Below are positions 22,901 through 33,334 of a DNA stretch of 64,000 nt, piece after piece. The notes beneath the pieces were generated by a model that was given only the letters and a program-made list of their open reading frames with translations, did no database searches and was not told where the DNA came from. This DNA comes from Diphasiastrum complanatum. Lineage: Eukaryota > Streptophyta > Lycopodiopsida > Lycopodiales > Lycopodiaceae. A program made the position numbers and the translations under genes. Each line of letters starts with the position of its first letter. The first letter of the stretch is position 1. The stretch lies in the NCBI GenBank assembly GCA_029204225.1, contig CM055098.1, positions 18,011,303 through 18,075,302 on the forward strand, given 5' to 3'.

Positions 22901-23860
22901 TCAACGATAGACCTAATATCACTTTTTCAGTCAAATTGGTCAACCACGCTCCAAAGCGATATCAGGTTGCTTATTGATTGACCACCCAAAACTTTGACTG
23001 AGAATATCTTTTTAACCATAGTTCACAACTGGGTGAGAGCTTTTTAATGGCACTATAATCGTCTCAATCCAAGCTGTCATTCAAAAGTTACACAATCTCT
23101 ATTTGAGCTACATTCTAATACTACAGATAAAATGGCTTAGTTACGGGCTGCTCCCAAGAAATACATTTTTTGTAAAAAGAAATGTTTTTTTTGTAGGAGC
23201 TACGTTACGTAGATTTCAAATTTGACTGTTTAGACTGGCATGTGTAAGAAGCTTTTGAAAAAAATATATTATCTTTTTGGAAGGCTCACATTTGGTTCAT
23301 CATCCGAATATTCATCTTTTTCACGAATAGCTTCATCCATTGCATGTTACAATGTCATGTACTGTTCATGATGTTTAAGCTCATGTCTAATTCATTTTGG
23401 TGACCCAGCCAAAAACCACCTAATCAGAGCCTCATCGTTCAAAAGATCAGGTTCACATTTTGAGCGGAGATATTTGATTCACAATATAATCACGAACCAT
23501 CTCTTTCATTCTCATTTTAATTTTGCTTAATGTAGAAAAAAAGCATCCAAGAATTTATTGGCTAAAAACCTCGTAATGAGTGCAACTTTAACTACTTTCC
23601 AGTCAGATCGTTCCGTCAAGTCTTGATTATAAAACTAATCTTGGGCAGCACCAGTCAAGGTCATAGGAAATAGTTTAAGTTTGTCTTTTGGATTTACTTC
23701 ACCATAGACTTCGCAAGATTCAATATAGATTTAAGAAATCTGACTAGATCCAATAATCCATTACACCTAGGCAACTCTAAATGAGGAGGTCTTCTGATAA
23801 TAGGACGAAGTTGAGGTCCATCAAGATTAGGGTCTCCAGAGTCATTCATTTTTTAGGAAT
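19900..23860 (-). mobile_element. Ty3/gypsy retrotransposon remnant, heavily mutated
   Basis: Minus strand, from right to left. The Gag start is near 23850 (MNDSGDPNLDGPQLRPIIRR). A zinc-knuckle pair is near 22680-22590 (C..CGKNHRIAEC with a stop inside, then CRECGYGHC). The protease-region signature is ILLGRPWLQVAQVIHNWDT near 21840-21780. RT follows at about 20640-20000: LKALNKVTGKDHFPLPF, then AGTEAYSFLDEFSGY, later IVELLPPRTIKGIYNFMGHA near 20150-20090. RNase H and integrase are not visible, and no LTRs were recognised. Many stops and frameshifts mark it as old. A foldback element interrupts Gag at about 22700-23280. Confidence 0.8.
22770..23092. mobile_element. Foldback / MITE-like element with perfect 45-bp inverted arms
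   Basis: 22770-22814 is a perfect reverse complement of 23048-23092. Inside it, 22858-22877 is a perfect reverse complement of 23000-23019. The two arm pairs are nested about a ~120-bp centre. It sits inside the gypsy gag remnant just upstream of the zinc knuckle. Sequence at about 23200-23250 (GCTACGTTACGTAGATTTCA and following) resembles the 378-bp MITE at 40892 and 54713, so a larger composite insertion up to ~23290 is possible. Confidence 0.72.
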
Positions 23861-23879
23861 TTCTTCCAAAAAATACAAA

Positions 23880-25620
23880 GTATATAAGATAATCCTTGCA
23901 GTTGTGATCAAATCTAGATTTGAATAAGAGGCTGCAATGTATTTCAATTCAGTCGATGACATTGCAATGGAGGTTTGCTTTCAACTGTTTTAGGATATTG
24001 GACCATTAGACCATTATTGAACAAGAAGACAAATCCAAAAGGTGTCAACATCGCCTGCCCAATTTGCATATGTATATCCATGAAGTGTATGGATATCGGA
24101 TGGATCAACATCTTCATAGCATATGCATAGGTATATACTAGCTTGTACATATCTGATTACTCTTAAAAGAGCTTTCCAGTGATCATGCCAGGATTAGCCA
24201 TGTATTAGCTTAAGAAGCTGATGACATATGTGAGATCAGGTCTGATTGAGATCATAACATACATTAGGGATCTCATGATTGATGATTGATATGGATACCC
24301 CTTCATTTTGCCTCTCTCCTCATTAGTTTGAGGACATTGTTTCTTTGATAACTTCAAACTTAGGTCCATGGGATTATGTACAAGCTTGTAATTCATAAAA
24401 TTGAATTTCGATAATAAGTTTTGAAAGTACTTCTATTGAGTGATGTAGAGAAGCTTTTGTGTTCTATCTTTGTGGATATGAAACCTGACAATAACGTGCT
24501 TCTCCCAGATCTGTCATCTCAAATTCTTAAGATAACATTCTGTTTGTGTCCTTTGTCAATTTGATATTGTTGCTAAACAGCAGTGTATGATGACAAAGAA
24601 ATGCTTGATAGCTTTGAAATAAACATTACAGTATGTAGAGCTTGGTTCAAGTCCATAATTGATAAAAAAAAATGTGTTGATTCATTGGAACCATGCACTG
24701 GATGATTGTTTCAGACCGTACAAAGCTTTATGGAGTTTGCATACCTGGTCTTCTTGACCATTAAGGACATAAACTTTCTGGCTGGATAATATAGATGCCT
24801 CCTTGATAACTCCATTGAGGAATGTTGTTTGTATATCCATCTGGTGTAAATTCTTGTTGATTTTCTTATTGAAGCTTTTGGCTGCAAAATTTGACTTTGT
24901 GATGACTGCTCTTGAGTTGCAGCTTCTATATCGTCTTCTGAATATGACTGCACAGGTTGACTGCTTGAATGAATCAAATAGTATTTCGATATGTATCAGT
25001 TTTCGGGGCAGAATTTATCGGCTGCATCTGGTCTTTGCCCTTCAAATCAATAAATTGATCATCAATAAAAGTCACATACTTGTTAGTAAAACCTTTGCAG
25101 GTTTCAATATTGTACAATCGATACGTTCAATTAGAAGAACAATATCCAACAAAGATAGTTTTGAAAGAATGCTCATCTAGTTTCTTTTTTGTGTCCTTTG
25201 GGACATGACATAGGCAGTGCATCCAAATACTCTCGAATGTTCTAATGAGGGTTTGGACCTTGTCCAAACTCCATGAGAGGTTTTGTTGTCAGGTAGGCCT
25301 TTAGTAATACATTGATTCTACACGTAGGCTACTGTTGATACAACATATTGCCAGAATGATTTGGGCAACAAAGCATGAGTGATTATGCATTTTGGTATAC
25401 TCGACTAAGGTCATGTTCTTCCTTTCAGCCAGTCCATTCGACTGTGGATAATAGGAAGCAACAAACTGTTGTTCGATGTCAGTAGCTGAACAATAGTCCT
25501 TGAATTCATTTGAGATGTATTCACTACCATTGTCACTCATGAGAACTTTGATTCTTTTGTCTTTCTACAACTCAGCATGCTCTTTGTATTTCTTGAAGGA
25601 GAATAGTAGTTGGATCGAAG
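23880..25620 (-). pseudogene. Copia integrase-RT-RNase H remnant
   Basis: From right to left on the minus strand, integrase core is MSDNGSEYISNEFKDYC and SYYPQSNGLAERKN (25540-25400). The integrase C-terminal region is near 25250-25150. RT/linker scraps lie at 24980-24400. RNase H blocks (GYTYANWAGDVDT, MSSTELKYIAAS) lie at about 24090-23930. Numerous stops are present. The left end runs into the gypsy Gag. Confidence 0.75.
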
Positions 25621-26150
25621 CATGTTTGACAATTGGATTGAAGGTCTCAGAATAATTCAGATCTAGAATCTGGGAGAAGCCTTTGCCGTCAAGCTTGGAT
25701 TTATATCGATTGAGTCTTCCTTTAGCATCATACTTCACCTTGAATATCCATTTGCATGGAATAGGATCTCAATCCTTTGGTAGCTTAGTGACAGTCCATG
25801 TTCTCAAGCAGACAATTGAATTCGATGTCCATTGCAGCTTTTCATTGGTTAGCATCAGGAATAGACATTGTCTCAGAAACTGTATTTGGTTCCTGCATAA
25901 AGTAACAGGCCAGATCATCCATAAATCAAAATGGAGGTTGTTTAGATCGGTTTGATCTTCTGGGTTGAACTTCAATCCTCTGATGTGATTCGACTTGTTG
26001 AGGATTGTCGGTGTCAGTATCAAGCTTTTGATCAATCCTGAGTTCAGAATTGTCGACTCTAGGATTGGAAGTCAATGTAGCTTTTCCCTTGTAGTCGATG
26101 AATTGGTCTTCCATAAAAACGACGTCTCTAACAATCTGGAGAATACCCGA
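25600..26150 (-). pseudogene. Second copia fragment: linker and start of RT
   Basis: The linker MEDQFIDYKGKATLTSNPRV (26114 leftward) and QPRRSNRSKQPPF are followed by an RT start (CKWIFKVKYDAKGRLNRYKS near 25760-25700, then FSQILDLNYSETFNPIVKHA). It joins at about 25620 straight onto integrase sequence of the neighbouring fragment, so the domain order is RT then integrase. Confidence 0.72.
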
Positions 26151-26559
26151 TGAAGATCGACTTTCTATTGGTGTCGTCCAACTTCTTTCTTAGATCAGCA
26201 TGGATATGAGTGTAAGCAATGCATCCAAACACTCGAATATTTTTTAGAAAGATCTAGCCGAAAAGGCCAATACAAAAGAAAGATCGAGAAGGAGACAAAA
26301 TCTTGGCCGAGTCTCAACAAATAACAGATCAAAGGAAAAGATGAAGACGACAGTGGACCTGTAGGATAAAGTGAGCTCCATACCAAGTAATTGGTGATCA
26401 AAGCTCGACACTACAAAGGTCTAAAGCTTCAACTGTAATATTGTCAATTCCTTCACCTTCCACCAAACTCCTCATCAGGTTTCCCTATCGTCATCAATCC
26501 ATTTGTCCAATCTATTTCTACCACCATTTCATAACCTCCTTGAAGACTGATAACCCAAG
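26151..26559. other. No gene seen
   Basis: Short copia integrase tail words may extend to about 26250 on the minus strand; the rest is unassigned. Confidence 0.35.
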
Positions 26560-26970
26560 GTTTGTGTGACCTACCAATTGAAGGTTCTCTACTTCTCGTT
26601 GAGACAAGAGTGTCAATGAGGCCGAGACTTCGACTGGAAGAAGAATTAAGGAAACACCTTGAAGCAGAAGGAGAATACAAAGAGTGCCAAGACAATTCAT
26701 GATTATTTGGCAAGACTTACAAGGAAATTGTCCGAGAAATCCAAAGAAAAGACTCAAAGGCAATTTTTAGAGGAATACATGTTCAGATGATCGAGAGCTG
26801 GTATACATACAAGCTTATACCAGTGGTTAGGCCTTATCTAGGACCTATTCTGTTAGGTAAAACAATATCAGAATCCTTGGAGACAGTCTTTGGAGTATCA
26901 ATTGAGTGCATAGAATATATGATGATAGATATGGAGATACTTGATTGCGCGCTGAATCGATACTAGGAGA
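26560..26970 (+). pseudogene. Unassigned decayed coding-like stretch
   Basis: One plus-strand frame reads coherently across about 400 bp with only two or three stops: CDLPIEGSLLLVETRVSMRP, then LEEELRKHLEAEGEYKECQD, a stop, then GKTYKEIVREIQRKDSKAIF and VVRPYLGPILLGKTISESLE. The codon usage and charged composition look protein-like and unlike the flanks. I do not recognise the family. Its location amid retroelement debris suggests a decayed element ORF. Confidence 0.35.
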
Positions 26971-27729
26971 ATTATGCATGAGTAATGGAGCAAATGAGGA
27001 GGTCATAAAATTTTGTACGTCCGGAATGAGCGTTTATATAGGATTTGGGGGATGGGTTGTGTGGCCCTTCTTAAAAATTTCTAATAATGGTTGGGTATGT
27101 CTTAGGTCATGTCATCCTCAAAAACGGCATCCTTATATTCGTGGACATCCATAAGACTCATTGCGAGCAAGATTTGATGGAATGAATAAACTCTCATGTT
27201 TTTCTATAAGAAATTATGTTGGGATAGCCCTATTGTGATTTCTAGCCATCTAACGCTGGTATCAGATGATTAATGATGGCATGTGAAAAGCTATGTTAGA
27301 GATGCTTTGGTGCTCTTCATTGTATTGGCATTTCAATGACTGTGACTAGAACAAGAACATGAAGGTGGATGTGCTTATAGAACTAGCTTATCTTTGACGT
27401 GCAAATAAAGCAACAATGATTGTGAAGCCCTCCATTATTTGATTTTTCTTAATAAGTTTCTTACATTAACTAAAGTTGAAATCACTTTGCTCCTTTAACT
27501 TTAGATGCTTTGACATAAGTTTGAGGCCTTCACGAGCTACTTTGCAGGAGCTTTTCTCAAATAAATTGAACCATCTAGCTGCTAGGCTCTATTTTCTTTA
27601 CACATGTAGTTCTATACATCACAAACGGAGAAAAAAGGGGCCCTCAACTTGCCAAGTTGAAAGTGCTTTAACTGGTGGGAATTGGAACTAGATCAACTAT
27701 CGATGCTGGGGTATATTTACTTGTGGGGA
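26971..27729. other. No gene seen
   Basis: Short broken frames only; no motif recognised on either strand. Confidence 0.4.
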
Positions 27730-28720
27730 CTATAGCAAGAGACTAAGTAGTATGGATGTCAAGTGGTAGTTAGGTGCCCACCTACTCCATGCAAACTCAC
27801 ACTGAGAGGGGCATTCTTTATTAGAAAAGCAATGTAACATCTTTGGCAAAGAAATGAGAGAAAATACCATGTGGAGAGAGCAAGGTATAGATAGTCGCAA
27901 TCTTAGTTGACAACTCAGGTAAAAAGACATGGATTTAATGGCTCTCACAAAAAGGAGAGAACAAAGGGAGCCGCCTTGGACAAGTTAATTGAAACAAGGT
28001 TGAATACATTCATTAAAGAGCACTCTCAAAGACACATAAGAGCAAAAATAAATGAGGATTCAATCTGATAATTTAGCATAATAGGAAATTGAAGTCTCGA
28101 TTAGCATCGTTAAACGGTTTATCCAAGTCTATTTTAGGCTTAACAACTTCAATGTAAGGGGAGGAATGATAATCATAAATAGTTTGCATGTCCATGATAT
28201 TCATACCTTTCACGAATCCAAACTATTTAAGGAAAATGATTGTTGAGCAGGGGAACAACTTGTTTGTAAGGAGCTTACTGAAAATTTTGCAGGACCACAT
28301 GCTTAATTTGGTAAGAGGCCTATAGTTTTGTTTCAAGGCAATATTAGCTTTTCAAGGATAAGTTTTCCAAGCTTCAAGATAAAAAAACAACAAGGAGAGC
28401 CAATGAGTTGAGCTTCTTGGATATTCTAAACTAAGCAAGGTCTTAGCTCATTCTGAAGGTCACACAATACTCATGGATGAGAAAAGAAAATTGTCAATGC
28501 AAGTTCATTGAGCAAGATGGGAGCATTAAGAGTGTATTTTTCTTTATCGAAAATCATTCTTCTACCATTGCATAATGAGTAAATAATCTCAAAAAGAGGG
28601 GCATAATTGTCGAGCTTATTAAAATGTGGCATCCATATTAGAGGGCAAAAAATATCACACCCATCCATCTTGATAGAGTTGTTGGACAATTTTTTTCTTT
28701 TTCTAAGAGTACAAAATAAA
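27730..28720 (-). pseudogene. LINE (L1-like) reverse transcriptase remnant
   Basis: Reading 28340 leftward on the minus strand gives NYRPLTKLSMWSCKIFSKLL, a stop, then FGFVKGMNIMDMQTIYD and KPKIDLDKPFNDANRDF. These match the conserved plant LINE RT blocks (NYRPISL, GFV.GR.I.DN, KIDL.KAFD). Sequence at 28700-28470 (GRRMIFDKEKY, LLNELALT) would precede them. Sequence at 27950-27730, including a CLFT.VVN-like stretch, would follow, although the usual catalytic YADD is not visible. Endonuclease and ORF1 are not adjacent. It is an old relic. Confidence 0.65.
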
Positions 28721-30024
28721 AAGGATGAATGTAAGTACCCATTACATAAGTTTCAAGCTAAAAAATCACCTTATAATAAATGCCAACTAGGCAAGAGAAC
28801 ATTTACAGAGACAAATACTCAAGATGCCCAAGTTTAGCTTTGGGCAACTAGACTCTATGTTCACATTATGGGAGTTTGTGGAATTGAGTTTGTTTACAAT
28901 AGTTTAGGGTAGCTTTTGACTTGCTCAATAAGAAATTGGAATCTATGTTCACATTACAAGAGTTTGTGCCATGTTATGTAAAAGTGCACATGGATACACA
29001 TTATCCGACCAAGCAAACATCAAAATGAAAGAAAAAAAAAGTGTCTATACAAAGGGTATATTTTTAGATTTGAAACTCCTTTAATGCCTAATTAAGCAAA
29101 TTAAGTGTGCAATCCCCGACCACAGGATGGCTACCAATCTTATGGAGATTGTTTTTACAAGTCAATCATAAGTCTATAAAGATTAGTATTATAAAATCAA
29201 CAAATTATTGACTTTTTTACTTGAGATAGAATATAATGATATTTTTAGTAAAAGAACAATAGTACTTTACATGCTTCCTAGTTATTTTGTGGTCCTATTT
29301 CTCTCAACATTTGTTTGTGGGATAATGTTCAACTCATTCTAGTTTTAATGTTAGGGATCATATTAAAAATATGGGGATGGGTGAAGTCACCCCATAATAA
29401 GGGCGAGTATAACTTGCAATGTATTTAGTTAGCATATTAACATTTTAGGCAAAATGGTTGTTCCATGAGGATTTGTGAAATTGTGAGTTTTAGTTGTGAA
29501 ATTGTGAATATGATGAGGCAACTTATGAGACAACAAAGTACCACATTGGAGAAGGGAGAACTAGCTGTGGAATTTTTTATTAAGTGTGTGAACGATAATC
29601 ATGCCTATTAATGTTTTTTTCCAATACCATGATTCTAAACTATAGGTCCTTAAGTAGCACGACTGTGAGCAAGCCATGCTTTATAAATCAATACACAAGA
29701 CTTTATCTTATACTTAGACATTTAAGATCATTAAATAAGACGAGTTCATGAAAAAGTATGACTTTACTTATCGCCTATTTTCTAAGTTCTTTTGGTGATG
29801 TTCCTCCAATAATGGTGAGCTTGTAAATATTTCCTTTTATCTCTTTGAGATTTGGAGTTTTAGACTCCAATGTTCCTCGGGGAGTTGGGTAATACCTCCT
29901 TTTCTCACTTTGAGATCAACATTTAGACTCCAATTTCTTGCACAACCAATACATGTTAGTGAAAATAGAAGTTCCTTTGGTGCCAAAAATGGTGAGAGCT
30001 TATAGGCATCTTGGGAAGGTAGCG
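28721..30024. other. No gene seen
   Basis: This is AT-rich with no open frame of interest. Two short stretches at about 29845-29945 repeat the phrase TTAGACTCCAAT, suggesting repeat debris. Confidence 0.4.
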
Positions 30025-30860
30025 TGGCTTGCATTAATCCAAAGATATTGGGTGCTTAAAAATTGATCTTAGAGTGGCATATTCCTAAATGCAATTGAGG
30101 GTGGCCCCACACTCATCCGATAATTGAAAAGACTCCATGACAATCGATATATCATGATGGGGGGATATAACGAGCCTTCTCAATCATATGAGGGCGGGTC
30201 CGTGTTTGCACCCTTATGATTAGGAATACATTGCTCCGATACTCTCAACTGCCCACAAATCTTGGATAAAGATGGCCCTACCATTGCAACTTGACAATAG
30301 TTGTATATACACTCTCACTAAAGGGTTATATTAAATCAAGGGTAGTGGGTGCTTGAGATATTCTCTTAGAGCAACATATTCCTATATGAGACTAAGGGTG
30401 CCCCCATCCAATGCTTAATAAGGCTCCATGACGTTAGATATATCATGATGGGATATTAATAGCCTTCTCAATTATATGAGGGAGGGGCATTGCCTACACC
30501 CTCTATCATGATTACTTAGGAATATGATGCTCTAATGTTCTGAGGCATCCACAACTCTTGGATGAAGAAGGTCCCAACGCAACTTTGTCATATTCGCATA
30601 TACACTCTCAGAAAGGGGGCCATGTTGATTCAAGGGTTGTGGGTTCTTGATAGTTGCAAGAGAGATGCAAGCATAGTTTCTCAAAGCATCTATGACCCTC
30701 ACATACATTGGATAGTACTTACACATGGTGGAAAGATCAAGATACCATATTTTAATTATTGTCCATCATTGGAGGAGGGTAGGGCCTTGCTTCCTACGTT
30801 AGTTGTGACATGGAATACTAGGATCTCTTTGCCATAATTGCACATACAATCTCCCCCCAA
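30025..30860. repeat. Degenerate ~300-bp tandem repeat, nearly three copies
   Basis: Units start near 30025, 30335 and 30632. Shared landmarks include GTGGGTGCTTGA-like starts, CTCCATGAC..GATATATCATGATGGG (copies 1 and 2), AGCCTTCTCAAT.ATATGAGGG, and ATATACACTCTC-like ends. Copies differ substantially, so the array is old. There is no coding role. Confidence 0.75.
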
Positions 30861-31402
30861 AACTTCAAGCTATCCACTAGCATGCATCCTTCAAATTCAT
30901 TGAATGATCAATGGGCCCAAGGAACCTTTTATGACCTCAAAAGATTTGCTAAACCAAACTTGGAATCTAGATGCATGTACTCCATTGGTTTTGACTTTCC
31001 CCATTCAAATGACACCTAAGTTTCAAGTTTCAAGGTTACTTTTCACAAAATTTTTAGTAAAGCTATAAAGGTTATGCCTAATCATGTTGTATTTCAAAGA
31101 GGAACTTCATGGTTTTTTAATTGAACTTTTGGTACGACCTTCAAAAGAGAAGGGGATATTTTGAATTGCATCTAGATTAAAACTTGACTATTGGTACGAC
31201 GACCTTTCAAATAGAAGGGGAGATTCGGAATTGCACATAGATTAAAAATTGACACCTTCCTCTCTTAAGGGCACATGGACAAATACTAATTGGTTAGCCC
31301 TTACATACTTCAACCTTTGACGCATGTGCAACGATTGACCTAACAAGTTAGATATCTCTCAATGTAATGAATGTGAAGCAAGGAATTTATCCTATGATCA
31401 AT
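30861..31402. other. No gene seen
   Basis: Two diverged short blocks containing TTGGTACGAC..CCTTCAAA.AGAAGGGGA repeat at about 31130 and 31192; otherwise featureless. Confidence 0.4.
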
Positions 31403-31535
31403 TTTTACAATATACGGAGCCGGGCAGATGACATTTTGCCCGATAAAGAGTCATACGCGAGGCGTGATGGGGCCAAGATTATGGTTATTTATCGAGCAAA
31501 ATGTCATTTTCCCGGCTCATTCCATTGCGTAAAGA
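31403..31535. mobile_element. Short hairpin MITE-like element A
   Basis: 31417-31447 pairs with 31488-31518 as near-perfect inverted arms (GAGCCGGG..ATGACATTTTGC). The outer ends TTTAC.ATAT and TTTACGCAAT also pair. It is non-coding. Confidence 0.65.
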
Positions 31536-31747
31536 ATAATGGTTACTTTTTCACATGACTATTATGGAGTAAATCTGCATTTGAAAAACATAATCGACGG
31601 CTTCAAAATCAAGCTTTTTTCATATGACCATTATGAAGCAAAATTTGCATATGCAATTTGCAAAACATAGTCACCCTTGAAAATGGTGGGTCTCCTATTC
31701 CACTTTTTAAGCAGTCTAAAATATATGCAAAAATTTAGCAACTATCC

Positions 31748-31893
31748 TTTACGTATTATAGAAGGTGCTAGATAGCGGACATTCTCCCCGATAAGGATTT
31801 CCAAAAGTTTTAGACGAGGCATGAGCCTAAATTTTTTGGAAATCCTTACCTGGCAGAATGTCCTCTATATATCTAGCACTTTCCATTGCGTAA
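31748..31893. mobile_element. Short hairpin MITE-like element B
   Basis: TTTACGTATTATAG at the left pairs with the complement of the right end (..CCATTGCGTAA). Inner arms (GTGCTAGATA, GACATTCT, AAGGATTTCCAAAA) also pair. It is the same size class as element A, and both end in CCATTGCGTAA on the plus strand. Confidence 0.65.
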
Positions 31894-32523
31894 TGGATAC
31901 CTCTCCTTTTATTCACATCAATTTTATAAAACATAATCAACACTTGAGTTGTCTTTTTTTTAATTCACATGAGAATCACAAAACACAATAGGCATTATGA
32001 AATGGAATAAGGCTATGTATTTTTACAATATTTATTACTTGAAATTATGCCATGAATATGTCACTTGGATCTTACAAAAATAGCAGTTATATATTCTACT
32101 TTTGAAACTGTCCAAAAAATGAGCATAATAAGCAATGCCTATCCATTTATGTATATTTAGATGATTGATTGAGAGAGCATGATTATCTACTCCACATAAA
32201 GTTACATAATACAAACTGTTTCCTGGAATAGCTTCTTTGACTCCAAATAAAAATCAATGTATGTACTATCATCCTCCCTGTAATTCAGATGTACCTGCAA
32301 CAAAGCCTATGTCACAGCTACTACATAATATATTATTTTATACACATATCATTGACTGCAAAAATGGCATCCACGCAGACTATATCTAAAACATTCCGGA
32401 TAAGGCAAAACGTTCTAGAATTTTCTTCTTTTTTATCGACTACAGGGCAGCCGCCGGTCACTCGAGCTCGCTTTAACGCACCCTTGGCCGGCCAATCTAA
32501 ACGCTTGACGCTTTAACTCCATT

Positions 32524-32525
<2 letters not shown>

Positions 32526-32561
<36 letters not shown>
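32526..32561. repeat. (TC)18 microsatellite
   Basis: It is an uninterrupted TC tract followed by three CGAT units. Confidence 0.95.
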
Positions 32562-32564
<3 letters not shown>

Positions 32565-32667
32565 CGATCGATCCATATTAGTAACTATACGTTCAGGATT
32601 CAGCTATGATCGAAGAATATCTTCCTTCATGATTTCAGACAAACCCATCTCTCCAAAGATCTAACTG

Positions 32668-32670
<3 letters not shown>

Positions 32671-32703
<33 letters not shown>
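32671..32703. repeat. (TC)n microsatellite
   Basis: It is a TC tract followed by a short interrupted AC-rich stretch. Confidence 0.95.
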
Positions 32704-32708
<5 letters not shown>

Positions 32709-32929
32709 ACACATACACGCACGCACACACACTCCCATCGATAAGAATTCCAATTTCTGGGGCTTCAAAACTCGGGACAAAACTTTTGCCCGGCAATTCA
32801 ACTAAAATTCAAATAGATCCACTATTATACAGTGTAATGTAATTAGCTCTTTTAACGTGCAAGTAAGTTATTAGCTGTTGTTGTGGATGACACACAGATG
32901 AATACATCCACAAGAAAGTAATGAAAGCA

Positions 32930-33202
32930 TTACCCAGCAGGTTGGCATGCAGGGATTGCTGCTTTGCTTGATGAAGAGCCATGTTGGCAAGAGGATGATA
33001 TTTTTTGATAGTTATGTGACAAAGTGAAGATCTGCAATGGATCAAGCTTAGTCGGGTGGAGTAGCAGAATCAGATTCCTTGGCAAGATTGATTGGATAAT
33101 TGGGCATGCAGAAATGGGATGATATTGAGTGAGAATTAAAACAAGAAAGAACAGGACAAGGACGACGATTTTGCATCGGTCTGGCATATCGCCTGGTGGC
33201 AT
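32930..33202 (-). CDS. Possible small secreted protein ORF, unrecognised
   Basis: A 90-codon minus-strand frame starts at 33202, with an alternative Met at 33187. Its N-terminus looks like a signal peptide: a basic residue, then IVVLVLFFLVLILTQ, then a plausible cleavage after PISA. The rest is Ser- and Cys-containing (SSSCQHGSSSSK) with no peptide-hormone motif that I can recognise. It is divergent to the NPR-family exon. A TATA-like word sits too close to the ATG to serve it. It may be chance. Confidence 0.2.
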   Translation of the reverse strand: MPPGDMPDRCKIVVLVLFFLVLILTQYHPISACPIIQSILPRNLILLLHPTKLDPLQIFTLSHNYQKISSSCQHGSSSSKAAIPACQPAG

Positions 33203-33334
33203 TTATATGTCTTTCTGGACGAGTCAAGAGAGGAAGAGGTGAGAAGATGCTATAGCCCCGATTTGTATGTATCTGTCTCGGGGTGTTCAATTCTGCCTGC
33301 AATGGCACATTTGTCGCTTTCTCCTCCCTTGCAG

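Larger units (their letters stand above)
31894..32929. other. Upstream region of the NPR-family gene with CT microsatellites
   Basis: No gene is evident. CT tracts lie at 32526-32561 (followed by CGAT repeats) and 32671-32703. Pyrimidine tracts are common in plant promoters and 5' UTRs. A short first exon of the downstream gene may hide here but could not be placed. Confidence 0.45.

Noticed and set aside
32200-33334. Candidate first exon of the NPR-family gene beginning ATGAAAGCATTACCCAGCAG at 32919
   Set aside because: It ends before a GT, but its phase does not fit the acceptor at 33335, so it was not adopted.
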